A stretch of DNA of 64,000 nucleotides from JABSQH01 sp039177505 (GTDB lineage: Bacteria; Actinomycetota; Acidimicrobiia; Acidimicrobiales; Ilumatobacteraceae), in the NCBI GenBank assembly GCA_039177505.1, contig JBCDFR010000016.1, positions 7,374-71,373 of the forward strand. Direction: 5' to 3'. Below the pieces are notes generated by a model. The model was given only the letters and a program-made list of their open reading frames with translations. It was not told the origin of the DNA and did no database searches. Below, piece after piece: positions 1 through 8,529 of this stretch (the first letter of the stretch is position 1; each line of letters begins with the position of its first letter). The translations under genes were made by a program, and so were the position numbers.

Positions 1-2
1 AG

Positions 3-1193
3 GCCACGTTGCGACTGCATGCGATGGGGGAGCGGGCAGGTTCCGGCGCTTCGCCGACCGACGACGACCTCACGGCAATCGGTGCGTTGGTCGATGCCGC
101 GTTGGCTGCCGGCGCACTCGGAATTTCGATCGATCGACGGCACACAGAGGCGGGCGGGCACACCAGCGCCGAACTCGACACCGTTGCCGACGCGTTGGCC
201 CGTCGTCGCACCGGCGTCATCGCTGCGACACCTCGCCCCGATGGTGTGTCGTGGTCCGACGAGTTGACCGCATTGGCGGCACTCGCGCGTCGCAGCGGGC
301 GGCCGACGAGTTTCGAACTGACGTCGTCCGATCATGAACCCGACGCCCATCGTGACGTGCTCGATCTGGTGCGCGCGCACCACCGAGGGGGTGTCGAGCT
401 CCGTCCCCAGACGCTGGCTCGTCCGACCGGCGTCCTGTACGGCCTCGACACGAGTACTCCGTTCGACGCCGCTCCCGCCTGGCTGGGGCTCGGCGCCGAG
501 CGCAATGGTCGACGGTTGCAAATGCTGCGCGACAGCACCTATCGGCAGACACTGATCGCCGAGGCCGACGTGCATGGCACATCGGTAGATCTTGATCGGC
601 TCTTCGTGATGCTGCCTGACGATGATGCCCGCTACGACAACGATCCGCACGGATCGCTGGCGGCGATCGCCGAGGCTCGTGGTGTCAGCCCGGCAGCAGC
701 ATTCATCGAGCTCATCCTGGAGTCCGACGGGCATGTCGTCGCCCACGCGCCGCACCGCAACCGCGACCTCACGGCGATCGCCGAGCTGCTCGACGATCCG
801 GCTGTGGTGCTCGGCCTGGCCGACGCCGGTGCTCATCAGCGCCAGATCACCGACGCCAGCCAGCCAACGTTCCTGTTGGCCTATTGGGTCCACGAGCGGC
901 ACCGCTGGACCATCGAAGAGGCGGTACGTCGACTCACCTCGGATGCAGCCGACCTGTTCGGTCTGGCCGATCGTGGTCGGCTGTACACCGGTGCCTTCGC
1001 CGACATCAACGTGATCGACGTTCCATCACTCACGCTGCCGATCCCCGAGTTCGTCCGCGATCTTCCCGATGGCACTGGACGGTATGTGCAACGGGCGATG
1101 GGGTACGACGCGACGATCATCAATGGCGCAGTCGTCGCCGAACGCGGCGAGCTCACGGGTGAACTGCCGGGTCGCCACCTACGCTCCGGCTGA
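3..1193 (+). CDS. N-acyl-D-amino-acid deacylase-like amidohydrolase, 5' end outside window
   Basis: The frame is open from the first complete codon, so the gene starts upstream of the window. What is visible is the C-terminal two thirds of a D-aminoacylase-type metal-dependent amidohydrolase. The late metal-binding Asp lies in LADAGAH (about nt 820), followed by the family's ...TFLLAYWV segment and the C-terminal beta-sandwich ending GRHLRSG. It is paralogous to the complete gene at 21718-23409, which ends GRILRSG and is 563 residues, so roughly 165 N-terminal residues with the HxH metal ligands are missing here. The likely role is hydrolysis of an N-acylated amino acid or a related amide. 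The substrate cannot be told from sequence. Confidence 0.85.
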   Translation, partial: ATLRLHAMGERAGSGASPTDDDLTAIGALVDAALAAGALGISIDRRHTEAGGHTSAELDTVADALARRRTGVIAATPRPDGVSWSDELTALAALARRSGRPTSFELTSSDHEPDAHRDVLDLVRAHHRGGVELRPQTLARPTGVLYGLDTSTPFDAAPAWLGLGAERNGRRLQMLRDSTYRQTLIAEADVHGTSVDLDRLFVMLPDDDARYDNDPHGSLAAIAEARGVSPAAAFIELILESDGHVVAHAPHRNRDLTAIAELLDDPAVVLGLADAGAHQRQITDASQPTFLLAYWVHERHRWTIEEAVRRLTSDAADLFGLADRGRLYTGAFADINVIDVPSLTLPIPEFVRDLPDGTGRYVQRAMGYDATIINGAVVAERGELTGELPGRHLRSG

Positions 1194-1221
1194 GCTTCCT
1201 CGGCCCCGCTACGTTCGGGAC

Positions 1222-2004
1222 ATGACCGCAGACGCCATCCCAACGCTGGAACGCGAGGTCGAGCGGGCCAGCGACCTGTTCGTCTCGCTCGAACCCGCCG
1301 AATGGGCGGGACAATCGGGCTGCGAGGGGTGGCAAGTACGCGATGTGGCATTGCACATGGCCTCGGTCTTTCAGCAGATCGCCGATCCGACCTCAGTCGA
1401 CACGACCCCGACGGGCGACACCGAGGCCGATGCCAACGCGATGGTCGCGGGTCGACAGGGGTGGAGCGACGCCCAGGTGGCGGACGCCTATGCCGAGTGG
1501 TCGCTCAAGGGTGTTGCGGCGCTGGCTGCGCTCCAAGACCCGGCAATGGCCGACACCGTCGTGCCGATGAGCGATTTGGGGACACACCCACTGCACTTGT
1601 TGGGCAACGCCATCGTGTTCGATCACTACTGCCATCTGCGTCATGACATCGGCGCGGCGATCGATCGTGCGGCCGATCTGCCTCGCGAGAACGACACCCT
1701 CAGCGCTGTGCTCGTCTGGATGTTGGCCGGGCTCCCGCAGATGAACGCAGCGGAACTGGCGGCGGCGCCTGCGCAGCCGATCAACCTCGTGTTCGATGAG
1801 CCGGCCAGTTCGTGGACTCTGGCGCCGGGTGAGGACGGATGGACCATCGCCGAGACCGCCGTCGACGGGGCCCCTGCCGTTCGGTCGACCGTCCACGACT
1901 TTGTGTCGTGGGGTACTGAGCGCAGTTCGTGGCGCGACATGGTCACCGGTGATGTCGATGCACCCGGCGTGGCCGGTGTGCTCGACGCGATCAACGTGAT
2001 CTGA
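1222..2004 (+). CDS. TIGR03083 / mycothiol-dependent maleylpyruvate isomerase-like (DinB fold) protein
   Basis: A 260-residue protein. The N-terminal half matches the DinB-like four-helix family annotated as maleylpyruvate isomerase-type, mycothiol-dependent enzymes in actinobacteria: SGCEGWQVRDVALHMA, where a conserved Trp is followed by the metal-binding His, and a later FDHYCHLRHD segment with more potential metal ligands. The C-terminal part resembles the small sterol-carrier-like domain often attached. ATG 1222 was chosen because homology begins there; the frame is open further upstream but that stretch overlaps the preceding gene. The 3' end overlaps the convergent gene by 14 bp. The substrate is unknown, and these proteins are often wrongly named isomerases. 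Confidence 0.75.
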   Translation: MTADAIPTLEREVERASDLFVSLEPAEWAGQSGCEGWQVRDVALHMASVFQQIADPTSVDTTPTGDTEADANAMVAGRQGWSDAQVADAYAEWSLKGVAALAALQDPAMADTVVPMSDLGTHPLHLLGNAIVFDHYCHLRHDIGAAIDRAADLPRENDTLSAVLVWMLAGLPQMNAAELAAAPAQPINLVFDEPASSWTLAPGEDGWTIAETAVDGAPAVRSTVHDFVSWGTERSSWRDMVTGDVDAPGVAGVLDAINVI

Positions 2005-2686
2005 GCCGGCGCCGGAGCTCGACGAATACCTCGGCACCGGCGATCTCCTCGAGTTCGCCGCGCAGACTGTCGATGACCGGTTCGTCTCCGACGAAGGCTT
2101 CGCCACCGTCGCTGCGTTCGGTGCAGCACCACGCCATGGTCTCGCCGTGGCGGCCCCACTGCTCGCGACCCCAGCGACGGACGACTGCGACTTCCCGATC
2201 CTCCCCGAGCGGCTGGTAGTCGACGTAGAGCGGGAGCTGCCAGCACACCGACGGTTTCCAGTCGATTGGCCGCTCGTCGGCGTCCAACGCAGCGAGGTGC
2301 AACGCACATCCGATGCCCCCGTCGAAGCCGGGCCGATTGAGGAAGATGCATGCGCCGTCGACCACCCGCGTGTGGGTGCGCGCGGCGTCCCCGAAGACAC
2401 CTGCTTCGGCAGCTTCCCCGTGTAACTGGAACCGCTCGGTGGGGATCAACTCGGCGAGCGCGGCGATGTGCATCGCCTCGGCCTCGGCGGCGGGACCGTC
2501 ACCGAAGTGAGCACCGAGCGAGCAACAACCTTGGGCCAGCTCGGAGGTGTCGTGCTCGAGGATTCCCTTGCATCCGTCGCCGAATCGACAGGTCCAGTTC
2601 GACTCGAGGAACGTTCGATCGAAGTGCCACACGGTCGGACCGTCATCGATCACGATCACGTCGTCGGTCGATACGGGGTCGCTCAT
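1991..2686 (-). CDS. Cysteine-rich conserved hypothetical protein
   Basis: A 231-residue soluble protein that I do not recognise with certainty. It has many cysteines in spaced pairs: NWTCRFGDGC near residue 35, a CC pair (QGCCSLG) near residue 53, then single Cys in GACIF, GIGCAL and SVCWQ, and a late WCC. The pattern suggests a bound metal (zinc or iron) and is reminiscent of the YkgJ/DUF3109 cysteine-cluster proteins, but I cannot confirm membership. No signal peptide or membrane segment is visible. Its start overlaps the stop of the upstream membrane protein (2683-4107) by 4 bp, so the two are probably translationally coupled. Confidence 0.7.
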   Translation of the reverse strand: MSDPVSTDDVIVIDDGPTVWHFDRTFLESNWTCRFGDGCKGILEHDTSELAQGCCSLGAHFGDGPAAEAEAMHIAALAELIPTERFQLHGEAAEAGVFGDAARTHTRVVDGACIFLNRPGFDGGIGCALHLAALDADERPIDWKPSVCWQLPLYVDYQPLGEDREVAVVRRWGREQWGRHGETMAWCCTERSDGGEAFVGDEPVIDSLRGELEEIAGAEVFVELRRRLRSR

Positions 2687-4107
2687 CGTTCGATGAAGCG
2701 GACGGTGCGTCCAGCGCGTCCGAGATCGATGTCGTCGCCGCCGTCATTGGTCACCGCGACAGCGGTGAGACGGCTGTCCTCCTCGACCACAGCGACGGTG
2801 CCGTCGGGGGACAGCGCGAGGATCTCGCCATCGGTCGAGAAGTCGGTCACGAGGTCGGCGCTGACGAGCTGCGCGCCGTCGTCGCCGGTGATGATCGCGC
2901 TGCAGCCGTCGGCCGAGGCCACGGCGGGGATCGTGCCCAGCGCCTCGGCAACGATGTCACCCGTCGCCAACTCGACGAGCACGATCTCGCCGGGCGGATC
3001 GCGTTCGACGATCAAGCAGCTCCCGCGGTGCGGTGCGTTGGCGTCGATGCCGAACGTGGTCACACCGGCGCCGGCGACCTGGCCGACGATCGCAGGCGAC
3101 GGATCGACGATGCCGACCCCGTCTCCTCCTTGCACGATCAATCGATCGCCGAGCACGCTCACGTTGCCGGTGGTGATGGTGCCGATGGCCATCGTTTCGG
3201 CGCTCTCGGCCTCGTCCGCGTCGAAGCTGAGAGCGAGGATCTCACCGTCAACCGACGTCAGCACAACTCCGTCGTCGGTCACCATCGCGGCGCGCACCGC
3301 CGGTGTCAGCGCCGCTGTGACCTGCGACCCGTCAGAGCGGAACACGCTGATCGTCGCATCGCTGCCGACGTTCTGTGTGGTCACCACGACGTCCGAGCCG
3401 ATCGCCAGCGCCAGGCCGGGGAAGAACGAGGGCTCGTCCCGATCGAAGGACCACAGCACACTCTGAAAGTTGCCGGCGTCGGTGACCAGGACGTTGCGAC
3501 CGCTGGGGTCCGCGCGAATCTGGGTGGTGTCGAATCGGGCACCCGCCACCGCGCCGACCTCGTCGGTGTCGAGGATGTCGCCACTCGGTCCATGGACGAG
3601 TACGAGGCGTTCTGCGCCGCCCGAGGAGGCGATCAGCGTGTTGGCGCTTCCGGGTGGGCGGACGAGTGGAGCGGTGCCCGATGTGAACTCGAACTCGACG
3701 GGCTCGTCGTTGTTGGTCAGGTCGGTGACAACGGCACGCTCGTCGTCGCGGACGACCAGCGATGTGCCAGCGACGTCGGCTTCGAGCGGCGTACGCACGT
3801 CGGTGTTCTGTCGCCCCAACTCCGACCCGTCGTCGTTGAGGAGGATGATCTCATCGGTGCGTTCGTCGATCAGGACGAACGTGTCCCACGCCGTGTCGAC
3901 CGCACCGGACGATGACGACGCGCCACCTCCGTCATCGCCGAGGAACTGCCCGACCACGATGGCGCCGACGGCGATGACTGCCACTGCGCCGAAGACGGCC
4001 AGTGCGCGCCGCGCCAGATAATTCGGACCGCCGCTCGCAGCTCGTCGCTCACCGGTCGGGTCGTCGACGGCGTCTGCCTCGTCGAATGGTGGTGGACCGG
4101 ACGCCAT
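2683..4107 (-). CDS. Membrane-anchored predicted beta-propeller protein
   Basis: A 474-residue protein with a short charged cytoplasmic N-terminus, one membrane segment at about residues 33-55 (ALAVFGAVAVIAVGAI), a Gly/Ser linker, and a long extracytoplasmic region. That region is made of repeated beta-rich units of the type 'fvLIDer.deIiLLNdDGSelG', consistent with a beta-propeller of the PQQ/WD-like kind. There are few cysteines and no catalytic motif that I can identify. It is probably a surface-exposed binding or scaffold protein. It is followed directly by the Cys-rich gene (4-bp overlap) and diverges from the small zinc-ribbon gene with only 35 bp between starts. Confidence 0.7.
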   Translation of the reverse strand: MASGPPPFDEADAVDDPTGERRAASGGPNYLARRALAVFGAVAVIAVGAIVVGQFLGDDGGGASSSSGAVDTAWDTFVLIDERTDEIILLNDDGSELGRQNTDVRTPLEADVAGTSLVVRDDERAVVTDLTNNDEPVEFEFTSGTAPLVRPPGSANTLIASSGGAERLVLVHGPSGDILDTDEVGAVAGARFDTTQIRADPSGRNVLVTDAGNFQSVLWSFDRDEPSFFPGLALAIGSDVVVTTQNVGSDATISVFRSDGSQVTAALTPAVRAAMVTDDGVVLTSVDGEILALSFDADEAESAETMAIGTITTGNVSVLGDRLIVQGGDGVGIVDPSPAIVGQVAGAGVTTFGIDANAPHRGSCLIVERDPPGEIVLVELATGDIVAEALGTIPAVASADGCSAIITGDDGAQLVSADLVTDFSTDGEILALSPDGTVAVVEEDSRLTAVAVTNDGGDDIDLGRAGRTVRFIER

Positions 4108-4142
4108 CGCCGCTGATCGTAGGCCCAGTAAGGTCGATCCCG

Positions 4143-4322
4143 ATGGAGTTCTCGTGTCCGCGCTGCACCACCGCCGTCGACGAGGAGTACTACGGCCCGT
4201 GTGGCGAGTGCAGAGATCAACTGCGCGCGGCCTATCAGGGCGAACGCCGTCTGGTAGCGGTGCCCGAGTACGAACCGAAGATGAACGTCACACCGAACGC
4301 CGTGGCGTTGAAGGACGACTGA
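4143..4322 (+). CDS. Small zinc-ribbon-type protein, 59 aa
   Basis: A 59-residue protein beginning MEFSCPRCTT, with a second cysteine pair in GPCGECRDQ. This CxxC-x(~14)-CxxC arrangement is typical of a zinc ribbon. The remaining 30 residues are charged (YQGERRLVAVPEYEPK). The length and clear zinc-knuckle spacing, together with high GC at third positions, argue for a real gene. ATG 4143 is the only start that keeps the N-terminal CPRC at its usual position. It is transcribed divergently from the membrane propeller protein and sits 43 bp before the GNAT gene. The role is unknown. Confidence 0.7.
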   Translation: MEFSCPRCTTAVDEEYYGPCGECRDQLRAAYQGERRLVAVPEYEPKMNVTPNAVALKDD

Positions 4323-4365
4323 CAACTCGCTTCGATCTTCGCGCTGCGCGGGCCAAGCTGGTTCG

Positions 4366-5277
4366 GTGAGCCTGACCACCCGTCCGCCGGTCGACGCCGA
4401 CCGCGGCGCAATTCTCGACGTTGTGCGAGCGCAAGATGTCAGCTGGTGGGGTCAAGCTGAGGTCGACGACGAAGAGTTCGATCAGACGATCGCTCAGATT
4501 CGTCGTGCCTGCGGGTCGATCGAGACCGGTGGGCGCGTCGCTGTCCGCGGCGGCGAGATCGTTGGATTCGCCGCCCGGCTCGGTCACGGGCACACCTGGC
4601 TGGCCGCATTGCCGGATCACGACGATGCTCGTCTCGAACTCATCGATTGGTTGATCGGTGGCGATACACCAGACGACGTGTTGGTCGACGCGCCGACGGT
4701 CGACGCTTGGCTGATCGATGCTCTCGCCGATAGCGGTCTCGTACATCGACGTTCGAGCTTCGAGCTCGAACGGACGGTGCCGGTCACCGACCTGGACGAA
4801 CCCGTCGTGGCCGCTGACGTCACGTTGACGTCGTTCGATCCCCTGCTCGCACGCGGTGTGTATGCAGCGATCTATTCGGTGTGGACCGAGGTGGAGGGTC
4901 ACACCGCCCGCGCATACGACGAGTGGCATGATCTGTTGGTCGACTTCCCGTCGTTCGACCCGCGGATCAATGTCGTCGCAGAACGCGACGGAGCGGTCGT
5001 CGGGGCCGCGATGTGTCGCATGTATCCAGGCCCGACCGGGTGGGTGTCGCAGCTCGCCGTGAGTCGTCCGGCGCAGGGAGTGGGGCTCGGTCGAGCGCTA
5101 CTGACCGAGGCGTTTTGTCGAATGGATGCGCACTACGAGCTGCAGCTGCTCGGCCTCGGAGTCGAAGCGAAGAATGCGTCAGCTCTCGGTTTGTATCGCA
5201 GCGTCGGCTTGGACGTCGCCCGCGAATGGCGGCACTACGCGCGACCGACGCGAGAGGTGGAGGCGACAAGCCGATAA
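4366..5277 (+). CDS. Tandem GNAT-family N-acetyltransferase
   Basis: A 303-residue protein with two GNAT folds. The first (about residues 5-130) is degenerate. The second (about 145-300) has the acetyl-CoA binding motif A: VSQLAVSRPAQGVGLGRALL, followed by the typical motif B (GLGVEAKNASALGLYRSVG). Start GTG 4366. The size and two-domain layout resemble mycothiol synthase MshD (about 315 residues), but only the C-terminal CoA-site half of MshD is diagnostic and I cannot assign the substrate. General N-acetyltransferase is the safe call. Confidence 0.8.
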   Translation: MSLTTRPPVDADRGAILDVVRAQDVSWWGQAEVDDEEFDQTIAQIRRACGSIETGGRVAVRGGEIVGFAARLGHGHTWLAALPDHDDARLELIDWLIGGDTPDDVLVDAPTVDAWLIDALADSGLVHRRSSFELERTVPVTDLDEPVVAADVTLTSFDPLLARGVYAAIYSVWTEVEGHTARAYDEWHDLLVDFPSFDPRINVVAERDGAVVGAAMCRMYPGPTGWVSQLAVSRPAQGVGLGRALLTEAFCRMDAHYELQLLGLGVEAKNASALGLYRSVGLDVAREWRHYARPTREVEATSR

Positions 5278-5310
5278 CCTTGACGGGTCTTCGCGTTCGG
5301 AGATCCCTTC

Positions 5311-5384
5311 GGGGACGTAGCTCAGCTGGCTAGAGCACCTGCTTTGCAAGCAGGGGGTCGTGGGTTCGAGTCCCATCGTCTCCA
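5311..5384 (+). tRNA. tRNA-Ala(TGC)
   Basis: A full cloverleaf can be drawn. The acceptor stem GGGGACG pairs with CGTCTCC (one G-U), the D stem is GCTC/GAGC, and the anticodon stem CCTGC/GCAGG carries loop TTTGCAA with anticodon TGC. The T stem is GTGGG/CCCAT with TTCGAGT in the loop, and the discriminator is A. CCA is not encoded. The G-rich GGGG acceptor start is typical of tRNA-Ala. Confidence 0.97.
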
Positions 5385-5427
5385 CCCTCACCATCAACCT
5401 CGTTATGGCGACACAACCGCTGGCGCG

Positions 5428-6942
5428 TCAGTCCTGTTCAGGGCCGCCGTCCACCTCGAGAGATGAGAGCTGCTCTGCTTGTTGACCGGCAAGCGTGCGG
5501 AAGAGGTGTGCCAGGTCGACGCCGATCACGTCGCTTGCCAACTGCAGCCCCTGGGTCACGGTGTTGGCTGCGTTCTTGGTGACTTCGGAGGCACCGTCGG
5601 TGGAGATCACGGTGAGTTGGTCGATCGCCGACAGCGGCGCCGACGCTTCTTTCACGAGTGTTGGCAGCATGTCTGCCAGGAGGTCGAGAATGGCGGCCTG
5701 GCCGTACTGCTCATAGGAGTTGGCCTTCTTTTCCATCGCCTCGGCTTCGGCATCACCGCGGGCGGCGATCGCGGCCGCTTCCGCCTGACCTTCCTCGCGT
5801 AGTGCCTCCGCCGCGGCAACTCGCTTGGCCCGTTCGGCGACACCTTCAGCCTGACCTTCGAGCTCGACCGCCTTGGCGAGTTCCTCGCGGCGCTGCCGCT
5901 CACCCGCACCGACGAGGCGGTCGTTCTCGGCGCGAGCCTGGGCTTGTTCGATGGTGGCGATGCGGCCCGCTTCGGCCTCGCGCACACGCCGCGTCTTGTC
6001 GGCCTCGGCGCGCTGTTCGACCGCGTATCGCTCGGCGTCGGCCGGCTTGCGCACCTCGGTGTCGAGCTCGCGCTCTTTCAGCCCGGCTGTCCGCTCGGCA
6101 ACAAGTTCCTGCGCGGCGATCACTTCCTGGTCGCGATCGGCCTTGGCCAACGGACCGGCTGCCTCCGCCTGCGCCGCAGCTGCATCCGTCTCGGTCTTGA
6201 TCGCCGCCTGGCGAAGTGCCAGCTCGCGATTAGCGACGGCGATCTCCTCTTCGGCCTTGATTCGTGCTTCTTCGGCTTCGCGTCGTGCCACGGCCTCGGC
6301 GATCGCGGCCTCTTTCTCAGCACGCGCCGCCTCTGGTCGGCCGAGATCCTGCAGGTAGTTGCCTTCGGTCTGAATGTCCTGCAGCTGAAAGGTGTCGAGC
6401 ACCAGGCCCTGATTGGTCAACGATGACTCCGCCTCCTCGGCGACCTCGCGCGCGAACGCAGCGCGGTCCTTGACGATCTCCTCGACCGACAGCCGACCGA
6501 CGATGGCGCGCAGCGAGCCGGCCAGCACCTCTTGCGTGAACGGTTCGATCTCGTTCTGCTGGCCCAGGAAGCGTTGCGCAGCCGCGCGCACGGAGTTCTC
6601 GGTGCCGCCCACCTTGACGATGGCGACACCTTCCAGCGAGCACTTGATGCCCTGCGCGGACACCGCGGAGCCGACGGCAATGGCGATCTGACGCGACGAC
6701 AGGTCGAGCACGGCGAGCCGCTGCACGATCGGCAGCACGAACGTGCTCGCGCCCATCACGACCTTTTGACCGGAGAGGTCCGTGGTGGTTGCGCCCGTTT
6801 CGGGGTTGGTCACGGCGCGACCCTTGCGCCCGGTGACGATGAATGCTTCGTTCGGACCCGCCACCTTGAATCGACTGGCGATGAGAACGACGATGACCAG
6901 GATCAGGCCGGCGAGGACGGCGGCGAAGATGATGACGGGCAT
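5428..6942 (-). CDS. Flotillin / SPFH-domain protein
   Basis: A 504-residue flotillin of the YuaG/YqiK type. The N-terminal membrane segment (residues 3-23, IIFAAVLAGLILVIVVLIAS) is followed by VAGPNEAFIVTGRKG, the start of the SPFH/band 7 domain (about 28-190). A long Ala/Glu-rich coiled coil follows (about 190-430) with repeated EARIKAEEEIAVA-like heptads, and then a C-terminal oligomerisation region. Flotillins organise membrane microdomains. It lies 80 bp downstream of an NfeD-like gene on the same strand; this flotillin-NfeD pairing is common and supports both calls. Confidence 0.92.
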   Translation of the reverse strand: MPVIIFAAVLAGLILVIVVLIASRFKVAGPNEAFIVTGRKGRAVTNPETGATTTDLSGQKVVMGASTFVLPIVQRLAVLDLSSRQIAIAVGSAVSAQGIKCSLEGVAIVKVGGTENSVRAAAQRFLGQQNEIEPFTQEVLAGSLRAIVGRLSVEEIVKDRAAFAREVAEEAESSLTNQGLVLDTFQLQDIQTEGNYLQDLGRPEAARAEKEAAIAEAVARREAEEARIKAEEEIAVANRELALRQAAIKTETDAAAAQAEAAGPLAKADRDQEVIAAQELVAERTAGLKERELDTEVRKPADAERYAVEQRAEADKTRRVREAEAGRIATIEQAQARAENDRLVGAGERQRREELAKAVELEGQAEGVAERAKRVAAAEALREEGQAEAAAIAARGDAEAEAMEKKANSYEQYGQAAILDLLADMLPTLVKEASAPLSAIDQLTVISTDGASEVTKNAANTVTQGLQLASDVIGVDLAHLFRTLAGQQAEQLSSLEVDGGPEQD

Positions 6943-7022
6943 ACGTCCATTGTGCCGCTCCGCGGCCCGCGACGTTCAGCGACCGTCAGCCAGCGCGCTG
7001 CAGGTCGAGGCGGCGCCCGTTG

Positions 7023-7517
7023 TCAGCTCCAGAATTCGTCGGCCGGTTCGACGCGCACCTTGGTCGCCGATTCGACGCTGACGACGACTGCGGCGGCGCC
7101 GATCACGAGGTCATGTTCTGCGGTGGCGGTGTACTTCGTTGTTGCGCCGCCGAGCGTGACGATGACCTCGCCCGTACGTCCTGCTTCGATGGGCGTGACC
7201 ACTCGAGCCTGGGTACCGATCAGCGAATCGGTCGTCGGCGTGGCGTCGGTGGGTTGGTGAAGGAGTACCCGGGTGAACCGATATGTGCCGTACCCGACGA
7301 CGAGACCGCCGGCCACTGCAGTGAGCACCGCCGCCGTGGCGTTGCCGTCGAGACCTGCCTGGGCGAACCACCCAAAGAGACCGAAGCCGGCGAGGCCCGC
7401 GCCGACCACCGGGCCGGAGATGAAGTCGAGATCGGGGACCAACCCGTCGACGATGTCGTCGAACAGCAGCGACCCCAGCAACAGGGCGGCTCCCACGATC
7501 CCGATGATGATGAACAC
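7023..7517 (-). CDS. NfeD-like membrane protein
   Basis: A 164-residue short NfeD-family protein. It has two or three N-terminal membrane segments (FIIIGIVGAALLLGSLL; GPVVGAGLAGFGLFGWF; LTAVAGGLVVGYGTYRF) and a C-terminal OB-fold beta domain beginning DSLIGTQARVVTPIEAGRTG and ending KVRVEPA. It lacks the N-terminal serine protease domain of long NfeD proteins. It is likely co-transcribed with the flotillin gene downstream and probably works with it at the membrane. Confidence 0.85.
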   Translation of the reverse strand: MFIIIGIVGAALLLGSLLFDDIVDGLVPDLDFISGPVVGAGLAGFGLFGWFAQAGLDGNATAAVLTAVAGGLVVGYGTYRFTRVLLHQPTDATPTTDSLIGTQARVVTPIEAGRTGEVIVTLGGATTKYTATAEHDLVIGAAAVVVSVESATKVRVEPADEFWS

Positions 7518-7592
7518 ATCAACGAGTGTGCCAGCTGGGCGCGGGCGGCGGTCGGAGTGCGATGAGCAGCGTACCGACAGCCGATTTCGTAC

Positions 7593-7637
7593 TTGACAAC
7601 AAACGCAAGATGGCGAAAGCTAAGGCAAGGTGAACGC
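7593..7637 (+). promoter_or_regulatory. Possible promoter / operator region upstream of the DeoR cassette
   Basis: A perfect TTGACA is at 7593-7598 in a locally A-rich patch. No good -10 hexamer lies 16-18 bp downstream (the best, TAAGGC, is 22 bp away), so this is weak. The motif ACGCAAG occurs twice, near 7603 and 7634, and could be an operator half-site pair for the DeoR regulator encoded next. This is inference only. Confidence 0.3.
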
Positions 7638-7665
7638 AAGTGCACGAGGGGGCAACGATGCGGTC

Positions 7666-8436
7666 ATGCCGGCGGAACTTCGCCTGCAGCGCATTCAGCA
7701 GCAGCTGGAACAGCGCGGCTTCGTGCGCGTCCGCGACTTGGCCGACGAGTTCGGCGTGAGCACGGTGACGGCTCGTGCCGATCTGCAAACGCTCGAAGAA
7801 CGGCAGTACGCGTACCGTGTCCACGGTGGGGCGATGCCGTTGTCGGCACGTGGCGAACGCACCTTTGAAGAGGTGGCGACGGAGCGCGCCGATGAAAAAC
7901 AGGCAGTCGCGGCTGCAGCGGCCATGCTCGTGTCGAGCGGCGAGACCGTCATCCTCGACGTCGGCACGTCGGCCGCGGCGTTGGCCACCGCGCTGGTCGC
8001 GCGGGCCGACCTCGATGAGCTCACCATTGTCACCAGCGGGTTGAAGATCGCCCTCGCGCTCGAGGCGGCGTACCCGCGATTCACCGTGGTCGTGTCGGGC
8101 GGCACGCTGCGTCCGAAGCAACACTCGCTCGTCGATCCAATGGCTACGGAGATGCTGCAGATGCTCAGCGTCGACACGGTCTTCCTTGGATGCAACGGCG
8201 TGTCGCTCGAGCATGGCGTCACCAATCTCAACCTGCCGGAAGCGTCGGTCAAGCGGGCGATGCTCAGCGCTGCGCGGCGCAGTGTCGTCATCGCCGACAG
8301 CACGAAGCTGGGCGCACGGGCGCTCGCTCCGGTGTGCCCGCTCGGCGACATCGACGTGCTGGTCACCGACCGGGGCGCGGACGAGTCGACGATCGAACAG
8401 TTCAAGACCGCAGGGGTCGACATCGTCGTCGCCTGA
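7666..8436 (+). CDS. DeoR-family transcriptional regulator
   Basis: A 256-residue repressor-type protein. The N-terminal winged helix (residues 5-57) contains LADEFGVSTVTARADLQTLEE and reads typically for DeoR. The DeoR C-terminal sugar-phosphate sensor domain follows (about 75-230), with the glycine-rich effector loop near DVGTSAAALA and the C-terminal VIADSTKLG motif. ATG 7666 was chosen because MPAELRLQRIQQQLEQRGF is the usual DeoR beginning; GTG 7630 would add 12 atypical residues. It precedes a binding protein, two permeases and galT on the same strand, so it most likely controls this carbohydrate cassette in response to a phosphorylated sugar. Confidence 0.88.
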   Translation: MPAELRLQRIQQQLEQRGFVRVRDLADEFGVSTVTARADLQTLEERQYAYRVHGGAMPLSARGERTFEEVATERADEKQAVAAAAAMLVSSGETVILDVGTSAAALATALVARADLDELTIVTSGLKIALALEAAYPRFTVVVSGGTLRPKQHSLVDPMATEMLQMLSVDTVFLGCNGVSLEHGVTNLNLPEASVKRAMLSAARRSVVIADSTKLGARALAPVCPLGDIDVLVTDRGADESTIEQFKTAGVDIVVA

Positions 8437-8443
8437 AGATCGC

Positions 8444-8460
8444 TCGGGCGTACCGCCCGA
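8444..8460 (+). terminator. Short hairpin between the DeoR and binding-protein genes
   Basis: A perfect 7-bp stem TCGGGCG/CGCCCGA with a 3-nt TAC loop starts 8 bp after the DeoR stop. There is no T-tract. It may separate or attenuate expression of the regulator and the strongly translated binding protein that follows. Confidence 0.4.
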
Positions 8461-8529
8461 CGGACCGACCTGCATCCGCAGGGAGGGGGAGCGGGGCCGC
8501 GAGGCCCACAAAGAGAGGGAGCACTCAAC

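Noticed and set aside
5280..5308. TTGACG ahead of tRNA-Ala as a promoter
   Set aside because: With 17-bp spacing the -10 would be ATCCCT, almost touching the tRNA 5' end; not credible.
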